NCBI GenBank assembly: GCA_003971905.1
Contig: RSEE01000164.1
Location: forward strand, 1-64,000
Direction: 5' to 3'
Origin: Moniliella sp. 'wahieum'
Taxonomy: Eukaryota; Basidiomycota; Moniliellomycetes; Moniliellales; Moniliellaceae
Length of the DNA: 64,000 nucleotides
The notes below the pieces were generated by a model. The model saw only the letters and a list, made by a program, of their open reading frames with translations. It made no database searches and was not told where the DNA came from. Shown piece after piece: positions 10,949-21,579 of this stretch; position 1 is the first letter of the stretch; the number at the start of each line of letters is the position of its first letter. A program made the translations under genes and the position numbers.

Positions 10949-13900
10949 TCACTCGCGCGTCGGCGCCGGTGGTGGAGGGCGACGTTGGCTCGTACCGGGC
11001 TGGGTAGATGAGGTAGGGGTGGTAGATGTGGGAGTGAGGGAAGCTGTGGATGATGCGGAAGGTAGAGTCGTTTTGGCGTCATCCCCCAACTGGGTAGGGA
11101 CGGACTTGGCCGGACGCGGAGGGGGTGGGGCCTTGCGCCGGGTGGGCGTGGCGCTGCCAGACACTGTCTGGCTGGATGCGTTCCGGGCCAAGGGAGCCGG
11201 GCGTACGGGGGCAAGTGATTTCGGCTTCGTCGTAGATTCCGAGCGGTTTCAGGCCACCAATGGTAACTATCTCCCGACGGGTATGGGAGCGAGTTGGGGT
11301 CGGGCCTCCCCGCACGAATTGCGGCAGCAACAGCAGCGTGGGACTGAGTCCCCAATGCTTGCTGAGATTTGAGGTAAGTCTCGTACTGTTTGGGGGCCAA
11401 TTGATGGAGAATGTCATGATACATCTTGCGGCGCTTGGCGTGATCAATGTCAGTGACCGATGCTTGGAAAAGAGAGTAGACCGGGCGATGGTCGGAGGAG
11501 CGAAGCTCAGAGCGGAAGTAGACAATTTGCTCCATCTGCTCAGGCGAGAAGAGGATGCGGTCGGTCCATGCAGGAGCACGTTGCTTCTCCGACGTGTCGT
11601 ACACATCCTGCCCCACGTCGTACTTGTACGTGGGCCGGAATCGGATCGGGCCTTCGTCTAAGCCAGGGAACACCAACCCCTGAGCCCGCGCCACCCTCAA
11701 TTGGTCATTGGCATAGAGAGTATCGTAGTCATCCTCTAGGGCCAGTTTACGGGCCACGTCGGCGGGAAGGTTAATGCGGTAGTTAAAGTCACCAAGCCAT
11801 ACGATGTTGTCGTGAGAGCTCACGATCTTGCCCCGACTAAATGTCAGAGATTGGTTGATAGTTTCGAAATCAGCGTTGCGTTCGTCCACTTGGGCCTGAC
11901 CGGCTGCCAGATGTGCAACGACAAAGCAAAAGCTCGAGTCGTAAAGGGTGAACCGAACCGCGACACCACCCTTGTTTCCGCTCATCCCCTTGAGCCCGGT
12001 CTTCTTTGTGTCCGTTTCGACAGCACGAATGTGAGGAAGAATGTCCTCGCGGACAATAACCAACTGAGCCGTGCCGACGAGTTGTTCGCTTCGTAAGACG
12101 ACATAATTACGCCCCTTCTCGGACCCATACGTGTTGCGTAGCGTGTCCAACAACAAATTCTCCCACCTCATCCTCTGGGTGGAGTCAGCCATCAATATTT
12201 GCTGCGCATTCAGTTCAACCACCTCCTCGAAGCCAACAACGAAGATCTCGGGCGTAATGTGGGGTGATGGTCTCAGCCAGGATTCCAAGGACTTGGCAGT
12301 GGAGAGTTTTCCTCCGACATTCCAAGTTCCAACGAACAGATAGACTTGTTTCTGGCTTGAGAATTCGTCCATACGCTCAAAGAGTTCGGCCTCGATTGCG
12401 TCATGGACGAGATCTAAGATCTGGACTGAGGCCTGGTTGGGCATTTGCCCTAACAAGAGGTCAATCATGCTCTGTCGATCCTTGTCCTGGAACGTGGTCA
12501 TGTACGTCCTCGAAACGGACTTGACTGCGTTGCTCAGGAAGCCACCGAGTGTCTTCTTTCCGCTCTTAGTGAACGAGGTATTGAGTGCACCCGTTCCCGC
12601 ATAAATGCGCGAGAGGGCGTCTCCATTTTGGCCCCAAAGGCGCATCAACGCCATCCACAAGGGTGCCCGGGTGAATTCACCGCGCTGAAGGCGACGTTGG
12701 CTTCTGCGGCACGGGAAAGGAAGAGTTGCAGAGAAAATTGGGAGAAATACTCCTGAACCACGTTAGTTCGGTCGAGGCAATCGAGGCAATTGGTGCGTAT
12801 CACGCCTTGTTGATGTACACGATACTTTCCATCGGCGTCCATGACCGAAAAGGCATACTGTTTAGTCTTGCCCATAGCCGCCGCATTGCGTCCAACCTCG
12901 TTGCGCATCTGCTCAATCCCACCCACTTGGCGCGAAATGTTGTGGAAATCGAACTGAGTAAGCTGTGGGCGTGCAAATATGTCGACCTGTTCCAACTCCG
13001 CCACCTCCCGCTTGGCTTCGGATGAGTTGGCAGCCAAGATAGCAGCAGCGGCCATGATATCTTCCTTCGTTGTCGCCTTTGCATGTTCGAGATAGGATGC
13101 CGAGAGACCCTGTTCCATACCTCGCTGACCCAAGAGGTTAAATCCGTGTACCAGCCCGTACCGCATCTCGAGCGCGGCCCAGTGTCGCTGGAAGACCCGC
13201 GTGGACGATTCAAAAGGGCGAGTGATCTGTACTTTGGTATTGAGCGGAGGAATTCCCGACTGTTCCCAGAACACTGGCACTGAGCCACGTAGCTGGACAT
13301 GGCTATAGCTAACACCGTCCATGTAAAAGATAACTTCGGACTGGACGACGTCAGCACAAATTCGGGCTCACACAAAGGGAGGAACATACCTCGACGAAGT
13401 TAGCTACATTTCCATCATCATCGATACCGCGTGTATTGATGCGCGTGCCAGCTCGCTTCCAGCTGAGGCGACTGATGAGCGAGATCGACGCAGGCCCAGC
13501 CTCAGGTACGGAAGGGGATCCGGGTAAAGTAGCAATGCCGACAAAACCACGAATGACACACATGAGGAAGCCACCACGGTCAAACTGGATGCGCTCCTGG
13601 TAATCAAGTTTGGTGCGGTAGGAGATGAGGGGTTCGAGCATATAGGTGTTCCAGACAAATTCGGGCTCAAACATGGCAATATCATGGGTGTGCTCCTGGG
13701 GTGCGGACGGGCAGCGGCGGTCGAGGCGGGATGATAGGTCAAATAGATTGTCAAAGGCATAGTAGAATGTTCCGTTGGCCAGAAGCCGGCGCACGCCGGC
13801 ACATGGATGTTCATAGACGCTGGGTTGCGTCTGATACTCATCGTAACCAGCTGAGGCGGACGAGTAAGTGGTAGGGTCGTTGGGATTCGTGATAACGGAG

Positions 13901-14340
13901 TCGTCCCAGGTAGCACGATTCAGACAAAAAAACTCGGTGCCAGTGATCTTCATCACGGGCTCGCCGGGTCGTAAATGGCCCTGTTCGACGGCGAAAGTGA
14001 CAACCGCAAGGAAGAGGTCGGAGCCAATGTTCATGAGACCGAGGCAGCCAGCGGCAGGTAGCGTGGGAGTGAGCCGGCGGAGGGAACGAAGGTCAATCTC
14101 CGAAAGGGGGACCATGTCGGCCTGGGCAGTGACAGCGTCGGTGCGGGCATGGGCGGTGTGGCCCTGGGCAAGGCCCCGGCGTGGGGCAGGGGCAAGGACG
14201 AAGGCAAGAGTGTCGGGATCGGCAGGGGGGTCACGCGCACCATCGCGCACTGCATAGCGGCTAGATGCTGGACCTGCAGGCGCACTGGGCACGAGCACGA
14301 GCGCGCGGGGCGCCTCGCGCAGATAGACATGGAGCGGCAT
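10949..14340 (-). CDS. Synaptojanin-like polyphosphoinositide phosphatase (Sac1 + 5-phosphatase)
   Basis: Removes phosphates from PI(4,5)P2 and other phosphoinositides, mainly at the plasma membrane and endocytic sites; relatives are yeast Inp51–53. The Sac1 domain is N-terminal, with catalytic C-x5-R in NCLDCLDRTN near 12763–12800. The 5-phosphatase domain follows, with FVGTWNVGGK, MSGNKGGVAVRF, WLGDFNYRINL, PAWTDRILF and SSDHRPVYS. The C-terminus is Pro-rich (KAPPPPRPAK, RRPPPPAP) and could bind SH3 proteins. A 49-nt intron at 13341–13389 restores FVE|SEVIF. The start at 14340 (MPLHVYLREAPRALVL) was chosen by family alignment; ATG 14451 in frame adds a Pro-rich leader. Frameshifts lie near 12665, 11270 and 11150. 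All catalytic motifs are present. Confidence 0.92.
13341..13389 (-). other. 49-nt intron of the synaptojanin gene
   Basis: Donor GTATGT, CTGAC branch, CCAG acceptor on the minus strand. It is very short but supported by restored family sequence across the junction. Confidence 0.88.
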
Positions 14341-14697
14341 CGGCGGCCGGAGGTGGTGGGGGCGGGGCGGCTGTGCGCCGCCGGCTGTCCCACGTGCCGG
14401 CCTGGGCGGTATGGGCGGCGCAGGCGGCGCTGTGGATGAGCTGAGCTCCATTCCGCCTCGGGCCTGGCCGCCAATTCCGCGTCGTTGGAGGGGCCGAGGG
14501 GTGCACAGGAGGACAGACGGCCAAGCGCGGCCTGGTGCTGTAGACTGATGATGCATGATGCATGATGCATGATGGTGCATCGGTGACCGGTGACTATGGC
14601 TGCTAGAAAAGTGCGACCGAGTGACTCACTGATGACGCGATGATCGATGATCGATGACGCTTGACGTCAACCTTGCCGCTTGCTGCGACGCTCGAGC
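14341..14697. promoter_or_regulatory. Divergent promoter region, synaptojanin / Zn2Cys6 factor
   Basis: Lies between two diverging genes. The part at 14546–14671 is dense in 7-bp TGA/TCA units, so any regulatory site here would sit within that repeat grammar. The section 14341–14450 may instead be coding if the upstream synaptojanin ATG is used. Confidence 0.45.
14546..14671. repeat. Heptad tract, TGA-TGCA, TGA-CCGG and TGA-TCGA units
   Basis: TGA-TGCA repeats three times from 14549; TGA-CCGG-TGA lies at 14584–14593; TGA-TCGA repeats near 14641–14654; and a perfect TTGACGTCAA palindrome lies at 14661–14670, a sequence that also fits a CRE-type bZIP site. Confidence 0.85.
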
Positions 14698-17600
14698 ATG
14701 CCAGGAAATGCCCGCAAGGCCGCAATGCCGCTAGGCCGGCCGACGCAGGCTCACGCGCTCACGCCTCCGCTGGCGGTGGCCTGGCCACCAACCACCATCT
14801 CCTCCATGTCCTCGCCCCCTCCTCCCCCCTCGCCCCCCTGTCGGCTCCCGACGACCCTTCTGCCAAGCGCATCAAGCTTGAAGACGAAGAGAATAAGCCC
14901 ACCAGCCCCGCCTCCAGTGCCTCTCCGCCTGCCCACCGCCACGCTGCCCCTCCCGTCAAAGCGGCGTGCCTCTTCTGTCGTGCGCGCAAGTCCAAGTGCG
15001 ACGGCAAGCAGCCATGCAAGACGTGTATTGTGAAGCACCAGGAGTGCATCTACAAGGCCTCTCGCCGTGGTATCAAGCGCAAGCACTTGGAGCCCGCCCC
15101 CGTCCAGTCCCATCTCAATGATCTGCTGGGTCTTTCCAATCTCCCACACAGTGTCCGTGTTCCGGGGCTGGTCCCACAGCTGCGCTCATTCCAGCAGCCC
15201 GTTGATCTGAGCACCCTCAGCCCGTACGACCTTAACGCCCTGCAGTCCGCCCTCTTGGCCTCACAGGACGTCCAGAGCCAGGGACAAGGAAGTGCGTTAG
15301 ATCCTTCCGCATCCGCATCTCAACTCAACACCCCTGCTGCATTTCCCGCCACCAATCCTCTGGCCACAGCTTCCCCCCAAGCCAACCCGAACCAACCTGA
15401 CTACAATTCACTTCTTTCTGTTGCATTTGGGTAGCATGAACGTGGATAGTGGCAGGCGCAGCCCACTCTCGACACGACCGCCAGCACTGCCACCCAAACG
15501 GCACCAGAGCTACAACAGCAACAGCAGTTTCTTTCCTGGCTCATGGGTGCAACTACCCAGCCAACGGTGCTGAATGGTCAGCCGTTTGACAGTGAACCAA
15601 TGAACCCTACGGCCTCCACTGGCGGGGGAGGGCTATCGGCCCAGGTGGTGTCCCAGTTGACTGACCAGGTCAAGCAAGAGATCCCCTTTTCGGCTCCACC
15701 TGACTCGACCACTACCACGTCTGGTGGGACACGGATGGCAATCGGCCCACTGGCGCCCCTGGGTCACTACCCAACTTCTTCCGGGGGTGGACACTCAAGA
15801 GCTCCTGTGGGCGCCAGTGTACCAGACCCCAAGTCACGGGCGCGGCAGCTGTTGGTCGACTTTTATCTCAAACTATATGCCTTCATCCCCGTTCTACTAC
15901 CACCGGAGCACATTGAAACGTTTGTGGAGCTGTTTGGGTCTCATCGATCTGCCTTTTTGCTGGCGCTCGAGTGCATTCTTCCCCTCCTGGATGAAAAGGT
16001 TGAGCTTGAGCCGACGAGGGGCCCGATGCGTTCAACTCGCCGGCACGTCAGCTCAGGCGTCAAACGGCAGCGTACTATGCCCGACAGGCCAGAGACGCGA
16101 TTGATGAAGTGCTCGAGACAATCGAAGAGAAGGCGGATTGGGGATCTCTTCTTGAAGTGTTGCAGGCCCTTGGTGTTGGCCATCTATGTATGGTTCTGGG
16201 CGAGCGGTGAAGGCACGGCTTAAGGCGGACCAAGCCTTGGGTTGGCCATGTCCCATGGCCTCCACCGCCTCTCATCGCAAAAAGCGTTTGAGAGCCTGCT
16301 AGGTGCCCGCACGTCTCCGTCTGTGGGGAGAGACATTACGGAACACTTCTCGTCTGAGTGTCTATTCGAGATGTCCAAGCGCATCTGGTGGGTCACTTGG
16401 TCCCTCCTCATGTACGCCTCCTACAATACCGGGAAACTTTGACTATTCGTGCCGATGATCCGCGTGTCACCTCAGCCCTCCCATCGGGATCAGGCCAACA
16501 CAACGCTTGGGTGGGCAATGTTTTGACCCTTCAAACGCTTTTACAGGTTCAGGACCGAGTTCTGGCCTTGTCGCAGTCTACTGACATGGATGAGGCCCAG
16601 CAATCGTCTGACATATTTTCCCCATCTTGGTCTTTGGGTCCGACGAGAGTCACCTCCCTCGCAGCTGCCTCACGCATCGCCGGTTTGGCCAGATCCCATC
16701 CTTGATGCCTTCCTCAGACCCCACAAGTTGGGACGTCAAACCAAAGTGGCAGTCTTGTTCAACACACATCCGTCACTGCCACTCCCTCATCGCGCCGCCA
16801 AATCATCGAAAATATGGTCGCGATTGACAAAGCTTTGGCATGCCAAATTGAGCAACTGGAACAACAACCTCTCCCCTGGCTCCAGCCCGATTGGCCACAC
16901 AGCCGACAGACTTGTCGCAGGTCGAGGCGGGGTTAGTAGCATACCAACAACTCGGCACTGGCCTTCAGCTGTACACGGCCTGGCTTACACTCCACCTGTA
17001 CTCAGCATTCCACGGAGCCTCCCTGTTTGAGCGCAAGTTGTGCTTCCTTAGCTGTGTCAATGACGAGAACGCAAAATCGCCTGGCACCAGTGGTGCCACG
17101 GGTGGTACCTCGGGGCCTGGCATTTCCCGTTCTCTGTCCACAGGGGGAATTCGCTTTCACCTGTACCGATCCCTGACGCCTATTCAGCCATCTTTCCGAA
17201 CCAGTCAAGCCATGCCTCCAACCTGCCAACTGGAGGCGACAATAGACTGGCTTACGAGCAACATGGATCTGACCCAGGACTTTGCTGCGCCGACGACGTC
17301 GGCCGGGGAATGGTTACTCCATGTCGCTGGCTTGCCCACACTGGACCAAAGACCGGGCAGCTGCATTCCCTGGCTCTTCGCCCCGCCTTCCGGGACGGAT
17401 ATTACGGCGTTGCAGGCGGACACCAAGCCGCGCTCATCACCAGGGGTGTTTGATGCGCGATACTCGTTGGATCGGTGTGTATACGCGTCAAAGCGTTTAC
17501 TAGAGATCATGGTTCATGACGAGTTGAGAGCCAACCCATTCCCAGCATGCAGTGCCTTGCTCATCTCGTACACATTGTTGATGCAAGTCATGAGCGTGAG

Positions 17601-17951
17601 CAATGATTTGATTGCCGATCTCATGTCGAACTCCAGCTCGAATCCAACACACGACCTACTCCAGTCGGCCCAAGCATCCGCTGCGCTGCAACCCCAGCCC
17701 AACGATGCTTGTCCCATCCCTCGCAGCAGGATCGCTTGGCGGTCCTCGTCGATATTTGGGACAAGGTCCGTATGGCCCACGATACGCTCGTAAGGCTCGC
17801 TCAGCACTACGACATGGTGGTGCCCATGGCGCAAGAAGTGCAAGTTTGTTTGCAGACAAGCCAAATGTTGTTTGATCAAGATGCTGCTGATCATGGGCTT
17901 ACTGGTCCTGACATTGACGACAGCCTCCCATTATCAACAGCTGGCCATTAA
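14698..17951 (+). CDS. Zn2Cys6 fungal transcription factor with middle homology region
   Basis: A sequence-specific nuclear regulator. The binuclear zinc cluster C-x2-C-x6-C-x5-C-x2-C-x6-C is complete at 14967–15047, followed by a basic linker (RRGIKRKH). A Gln/Ser/Pro-rich part runs to about 15800. The fungal-specific middle homology region starts near 15835 (RQLLVDFYLKLYAFIPVLLPPEHI) and includes EMSKRIWWVTWSLLMYASYN near 16370. The C-terminal part ends with DIWDKVRMAHDTLVRLAQHYDMV and a stop at 17951. The start is uncertain: ATGs at 14698, 14725 and 14807 are in another frame from the zinc cluster, with C-rich runs at 14820–14840 as the likely indel. Further frame changes lie near 15430–15470, 16030–16210, 16430, 16900 and 17740. 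Target genes cannot be told. Confidence 0.82.
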
Positions 17952-18554
17952 CTTAATCATCGCCCGAGGGGAGGCGAGTCGCCTCTGATCTCCCCAAGAG
18001 ATCTTAGCCTATTCTCTCCGCGCCCTCGATGCCTGCCGAAGAATGGACTGGATTGGCCTCTAGGCCGTTACACTCTACCATAGTTTTGCTTTCTGTACGC
18101 CAAGGAACTAGGACGATTGCCACACTACAGACGTCCGAAATGCGTTGCTTTGAAGCGAATATATATCTTCGCCCTACTTGCAACCTACGGAGCCCCCCAG
18201 GTAGATGTGCTGCCATCCGAGAATTGGATTGAACGTTTAGCGTTTATCTGAAGTTCAACGTTCAACGTTCAATTGGAGAGCATTGAGATATTGAGACCTC
18301 AGAGGTTGGACAGGGCGAGCTCGGAGGCAGTCCTCCCAAATCGGGCGACTTTGGCCTTGATTGGCACTGTCCCAGTGCTACATCGCACCCCCGCCCGCGC
18401 GTCTTACTCGCGAGCAAGTGTGGATCCTGTATTTTCCCTACAGGATCTTTGATCGCGCACAAAACGTTCGTTCCCGTGTCCACCACCACTGTTTTTTTTA
18501 CCCCCCCCCCCCTCTCCCCACTCTCTCTTGTTAATTGGTCGTCGTTCGACCGCG
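17952..18554. promoter_or_regulatory. Spacer upstream of the MFS gene
   Basis: No gene seen. It holds TCA-ACGT units at 18255–18275 and a C run of about ten bases at about 18501–18512, just before the MFS start. This is presumed terminator of the zinc-cluster gene and promoter of the transporter. Confidence 0.5.
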
Positions 18555-20503
18555 ATGGCTGACGACCAACCCCCCCAAGCCTGGGAGCCACACGCATCAT
18601 CCGGCCCCACCTCGTCTTGGGTCGCCTGCGACGCTACTCCTGTCCCCATGGCAAAAGGGATGCAGGCTCTTAGGAAACGAAAACAAATGATTTGGCTCTT
18701 CCCATGACGCCCTGGTCGCAAACTCCTTACTTGCATGGTTCTCCTATGGGATCAACTTCCTCACTGCTCCTCGTTCAAGGACAATTCGGTGTATGACATG
18801 TCAGATGTGGACTTGGGGCAGCAGAGCCTCAACAGCCCACTGCGCCAATGACCACCTCCACATCTGCCCCAACTCTGGAACAAGTTCATGGGCTTCGAGA
18901 AGTTATTTGTCTTTTGCGTTTGTCAAACACAGTTCATGTGCCAAGCAGGACTGTCGTCATGTCTGGCTCCACTTGACTTGCTGGTCAAAGAGTTCAATCT
19001 CAACCCTGGCCAATCGAGTTGGCTGATTGCGGGATTCTCCCTTACATGTGGTACACTCATCCTTGTGTCTGGTAGGATGGGCGACGTGTTAGTTGTTTGG
19101 TCATCGACGCATGGTCCTCTTCGGTTGGATTTGGTTTGCCATTTGGTCGGTCATTGCGGGCCTCTCAGTTTACTCGGGCTACATGTTGCTCGTAATTTCT
19201 CGAACCATGGCGGGGATCGGGCCTGCCATTCTACTTCCCAACGGTTTGGCCCTTTTGGGTGCCTATTATCCCCCAGGTAAACGCAAGACGCTCATGTTCT
19301 CCCTCTTTGGCATGTCTGCTCCAACAGGCGCTCTGATTGGGGGAATTGGCTCGGCAGCATTGTCTCAATACGTCTGGTGGCCTTGGGCCATGTGGGTCAA
19401 TGGGATATGGTGTGTTGTTCTGCTGGGCTTATCAGCTTGGGCTCTACCCCGCCCATTCACTCGGCCCCAGGTAAATAAGACCCTGACACATGTTATGAGC
19501 ATCCTCGATATGGGAGGATCGGCCTTGGGTGTCACCGCCTTAATTCTCATCAATGTCGCTTTCAACGAAGGCCCAACGGTCGGATGGGGTGTTGCATGGG
19601 TCATCGTCCTTCTCCTCCTCGGTGTGATTCTCATTGGTCTGTTTTTCTTCTTTGAGCTGAAAGTGGCTGAAAATCCTCTGCTGGCAAAGGAAGTGTTGAA
19701 CTCCACTGCTTACATGCTCGGTGCCATGGGGGCCGGTGGGCCGCTTTCACTGTGTGGTTGTACTATGGCCAATGGAGGATTTACTTCCTTCGTCACCAAA
19801 CACCAATCATTGCCGCTCTCCAATTCCTGCCCTGTCCCATTTTCGGCGCATGTGCAGCTCTCTCAATGGGCTGGTTATTGCCCGGATTGGGCCTGCCAGG
19901 ACTATGCTCATCTCGATGATTGCGTTTACCGTGGCACCACTCTTATCAGCACTCGCACCCCTTCATCAAACCTACTTCGCACTAACCATGGTTTCGGTCA
20001 TTGTCGCACCGTTTGGGATGGACCTGTCAATGCCCTCCGCCACCATACTGCTTTCCAACTCTGTTAGTCCAGATCAGCAAGGTGTTGTAGCCTCCCTTGT
20101 TTGTACCGTCATCAACTACACTGGTTCCCTGAGCCTAGGCTTGGCCACAACCATTGCCCAAAGTACTTCTACTGGCAACCTTGGGGATGAAATGATCCTT
20201 CAGGGATACCATAACGCTCTTTTCTTCGCTGTCGGACTCGGCGGACTCGGCGTCTTGATCGCGTTTTGTTTCATGTTGCGTTCGGACCATCATACCCGTC
20301 AGGCCAAGCGCAGCGAACCCGCGACACCTATGCATACAAGAGTCCACCGTACCACGACCTTGTCTACTGCACGCACCACCTCTGTTGACCTCTCCTCTCG
20401 TTTCTCTTCGTTTCCCATCAATGGGAGTTTGAATTCCGCCCAGTACACCCGCCCAAGCATACCCCCTTCTCGCGCCATGACTCCTTCGCCTAATCCTTTC
20501 TAA
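18555..20503 (+). CDS. MFS transporter, DHA2 (14-TM) Atr1-like
   Basis: A proton-driven exporter of the plasma membrane; Atr1-type relatives export drugs, aminotriazole or borate. Family features: FCVCQTQFMCQAGLSSCLAPLDLL (TM1), GRMGDVFGHRRM (the loop 2–3 motif), MAGIGPAILLPNGLALLG, the TM4–5 region APTGALIGG, and WLYYGQWRI. The C-terminal cytosolic tail is Ser/Thr-rich. Coding frame changes near 18680–18900, 19730 and 19880. Both of the last two restore clear MFS sequence on each side (GWLLP then IGPARTML), with no splice sites, so an indel is the best reading. Start 18555 has a usable context (GCGATGG), but the first 110 codons are the least certain part. The substrate is not known. Confidence 0.85.
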
Positions 20504-20601
20504 CGTTTACTTCTACTGCCTCCCTTGCCACATATATCATCACTTACCCAACTCGGACCATGCCTTGCACGATTGAATCAATTTGATATGAAATGCGAAT
20601 C
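20504..20601. terminator. Short convergent 3' spacer, MFS / CBP20
   Basis: Only 98 bp lie between the stop codons of two facing genes, so their 3' untranslated regions must overlap or be very short. Confidence 0.5.
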
Positions 20602-21362
20602 TTACTCTTCGTCCATTCTTGGAATTTTATGACCCTCATCCTCATCCGCTTCATCACTACGATTGCGTTTGAGGTGCGAGTCAGGGACATGGCCACGGGC
20701 CTGGGCATAGTCTTCATAGTACTCCCCCTCTGCACCGGATGGAATAACCCGTTGCTGGTCCCCTTCCGCGTGGGGCATTCCCTCGATCGTCGAGCGCCAT
20801 ACACAGCACGAATCTGTTCTTCGCGCCGCCTCCGATCCTCTTCCTCTTGAATCCGCGCATGACCCCAACCACCACGGCCGGCATCGTACTCTTGACGGTA
20901 CTCATCCCGGACTTGGCCTCCGCTGCGGCCACGTCCATACTGGCGGCCATCCCGGTATCCAGGATCCAGATCACATCGAATGAAGCGTTCGTCGAGTTTG
21001 GTGCCGCTAATGTAGCGCGTGCATGCGACAGCCTCCGAGTGCTTATAGTACTCAACAAAGCAAAACCCGCAAGGCGTTTTGGTGTTGCGGTCCAGCCCCA
21101 CGATAACACGCTTGATACCAAATCCTGGGGAAGAGCACTGGTTAAACAGCTCGTATATTTGTTCCTCGGTTGTATAGAACGAAAGATTGCCGATATACAG
21201 CGTCGCTGTCTTGGCAAGCTGGTCGTAGTATACGTCCATGCTGACATTGGACCGCGAATCGCGGTCTAAACAGGGTCAGCCGCACATGTATTGAAGTATC
21301 GTCAAGGGAGGGGGGAACTTACACGGAGAGACCTGGTCCAGAGGTTCAAGAACGTGGGCCAT
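20602..21362 (-). CDS. CBC2: Nuclear cap-binding protein subunit 2 (CBP20)
   Basis: The small subunit of the nuclear cap-binding complex; it holds the 7-methylguanosine cap together with CBP80. The RRM is almost textbook: [20 protein letters not shown] (RNP2 region), CGFCFVEYY (RNP1), then the cap-contact tail [19 protein letters not shown] and YDAGRGG. Exon 1 is 21323–21362 ([13 protein letters not shown]), and an intron lies at 21266–21322 (57 nt, GTAAGT donor, TTTAG acceptor). The arginine/glutamate-rich tail shifts frame near 20800 and ends with KIPRMDEE at 20602. The start at 21362 is preferred over MDVYYDQL because the exon-1 peptide extends the CBP20 N-terminal helix. Confidence 0.93.
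21266..21322 (-). other. Intron 1 of CBC2
   Basis: GTAAGT donor, GCTGACCC branch-like site, TTTAG acceptor, 57 nt. The junction reads [15 protein letters not shown] and keeps frame. Confidence 0.85.
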
Positions 21363-21579
21363 GATGATGGAATGGAGGGTCAGGTGGTGATGGCACAGCA
21401 GAAGATACACATCCCCGATGGTGACACCCTGCCCTGCTGCCTGCCGAGCGTGTTTTGGTTGGTGTTGTTGTCGGGCGCTCGTATTCCGCCTTATTCCGCA
21501 CCTATATTTTCTAGCTGGATCGTGGTACTCTCTACTTCGGCCTACTCCACCGCCGGCAAGGCCGCCATTAATTGCCGCG
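21363..21579. promoter_or_regulatory. Bidirectional promoter, CBC2 / UTP15
   Basis: 217 bp between two start codons that point apart. Both genes serve RNA processing. No TATA box is plain; a TATATTTTCTAG stretch lies near 21501. Confidence 0.6.
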
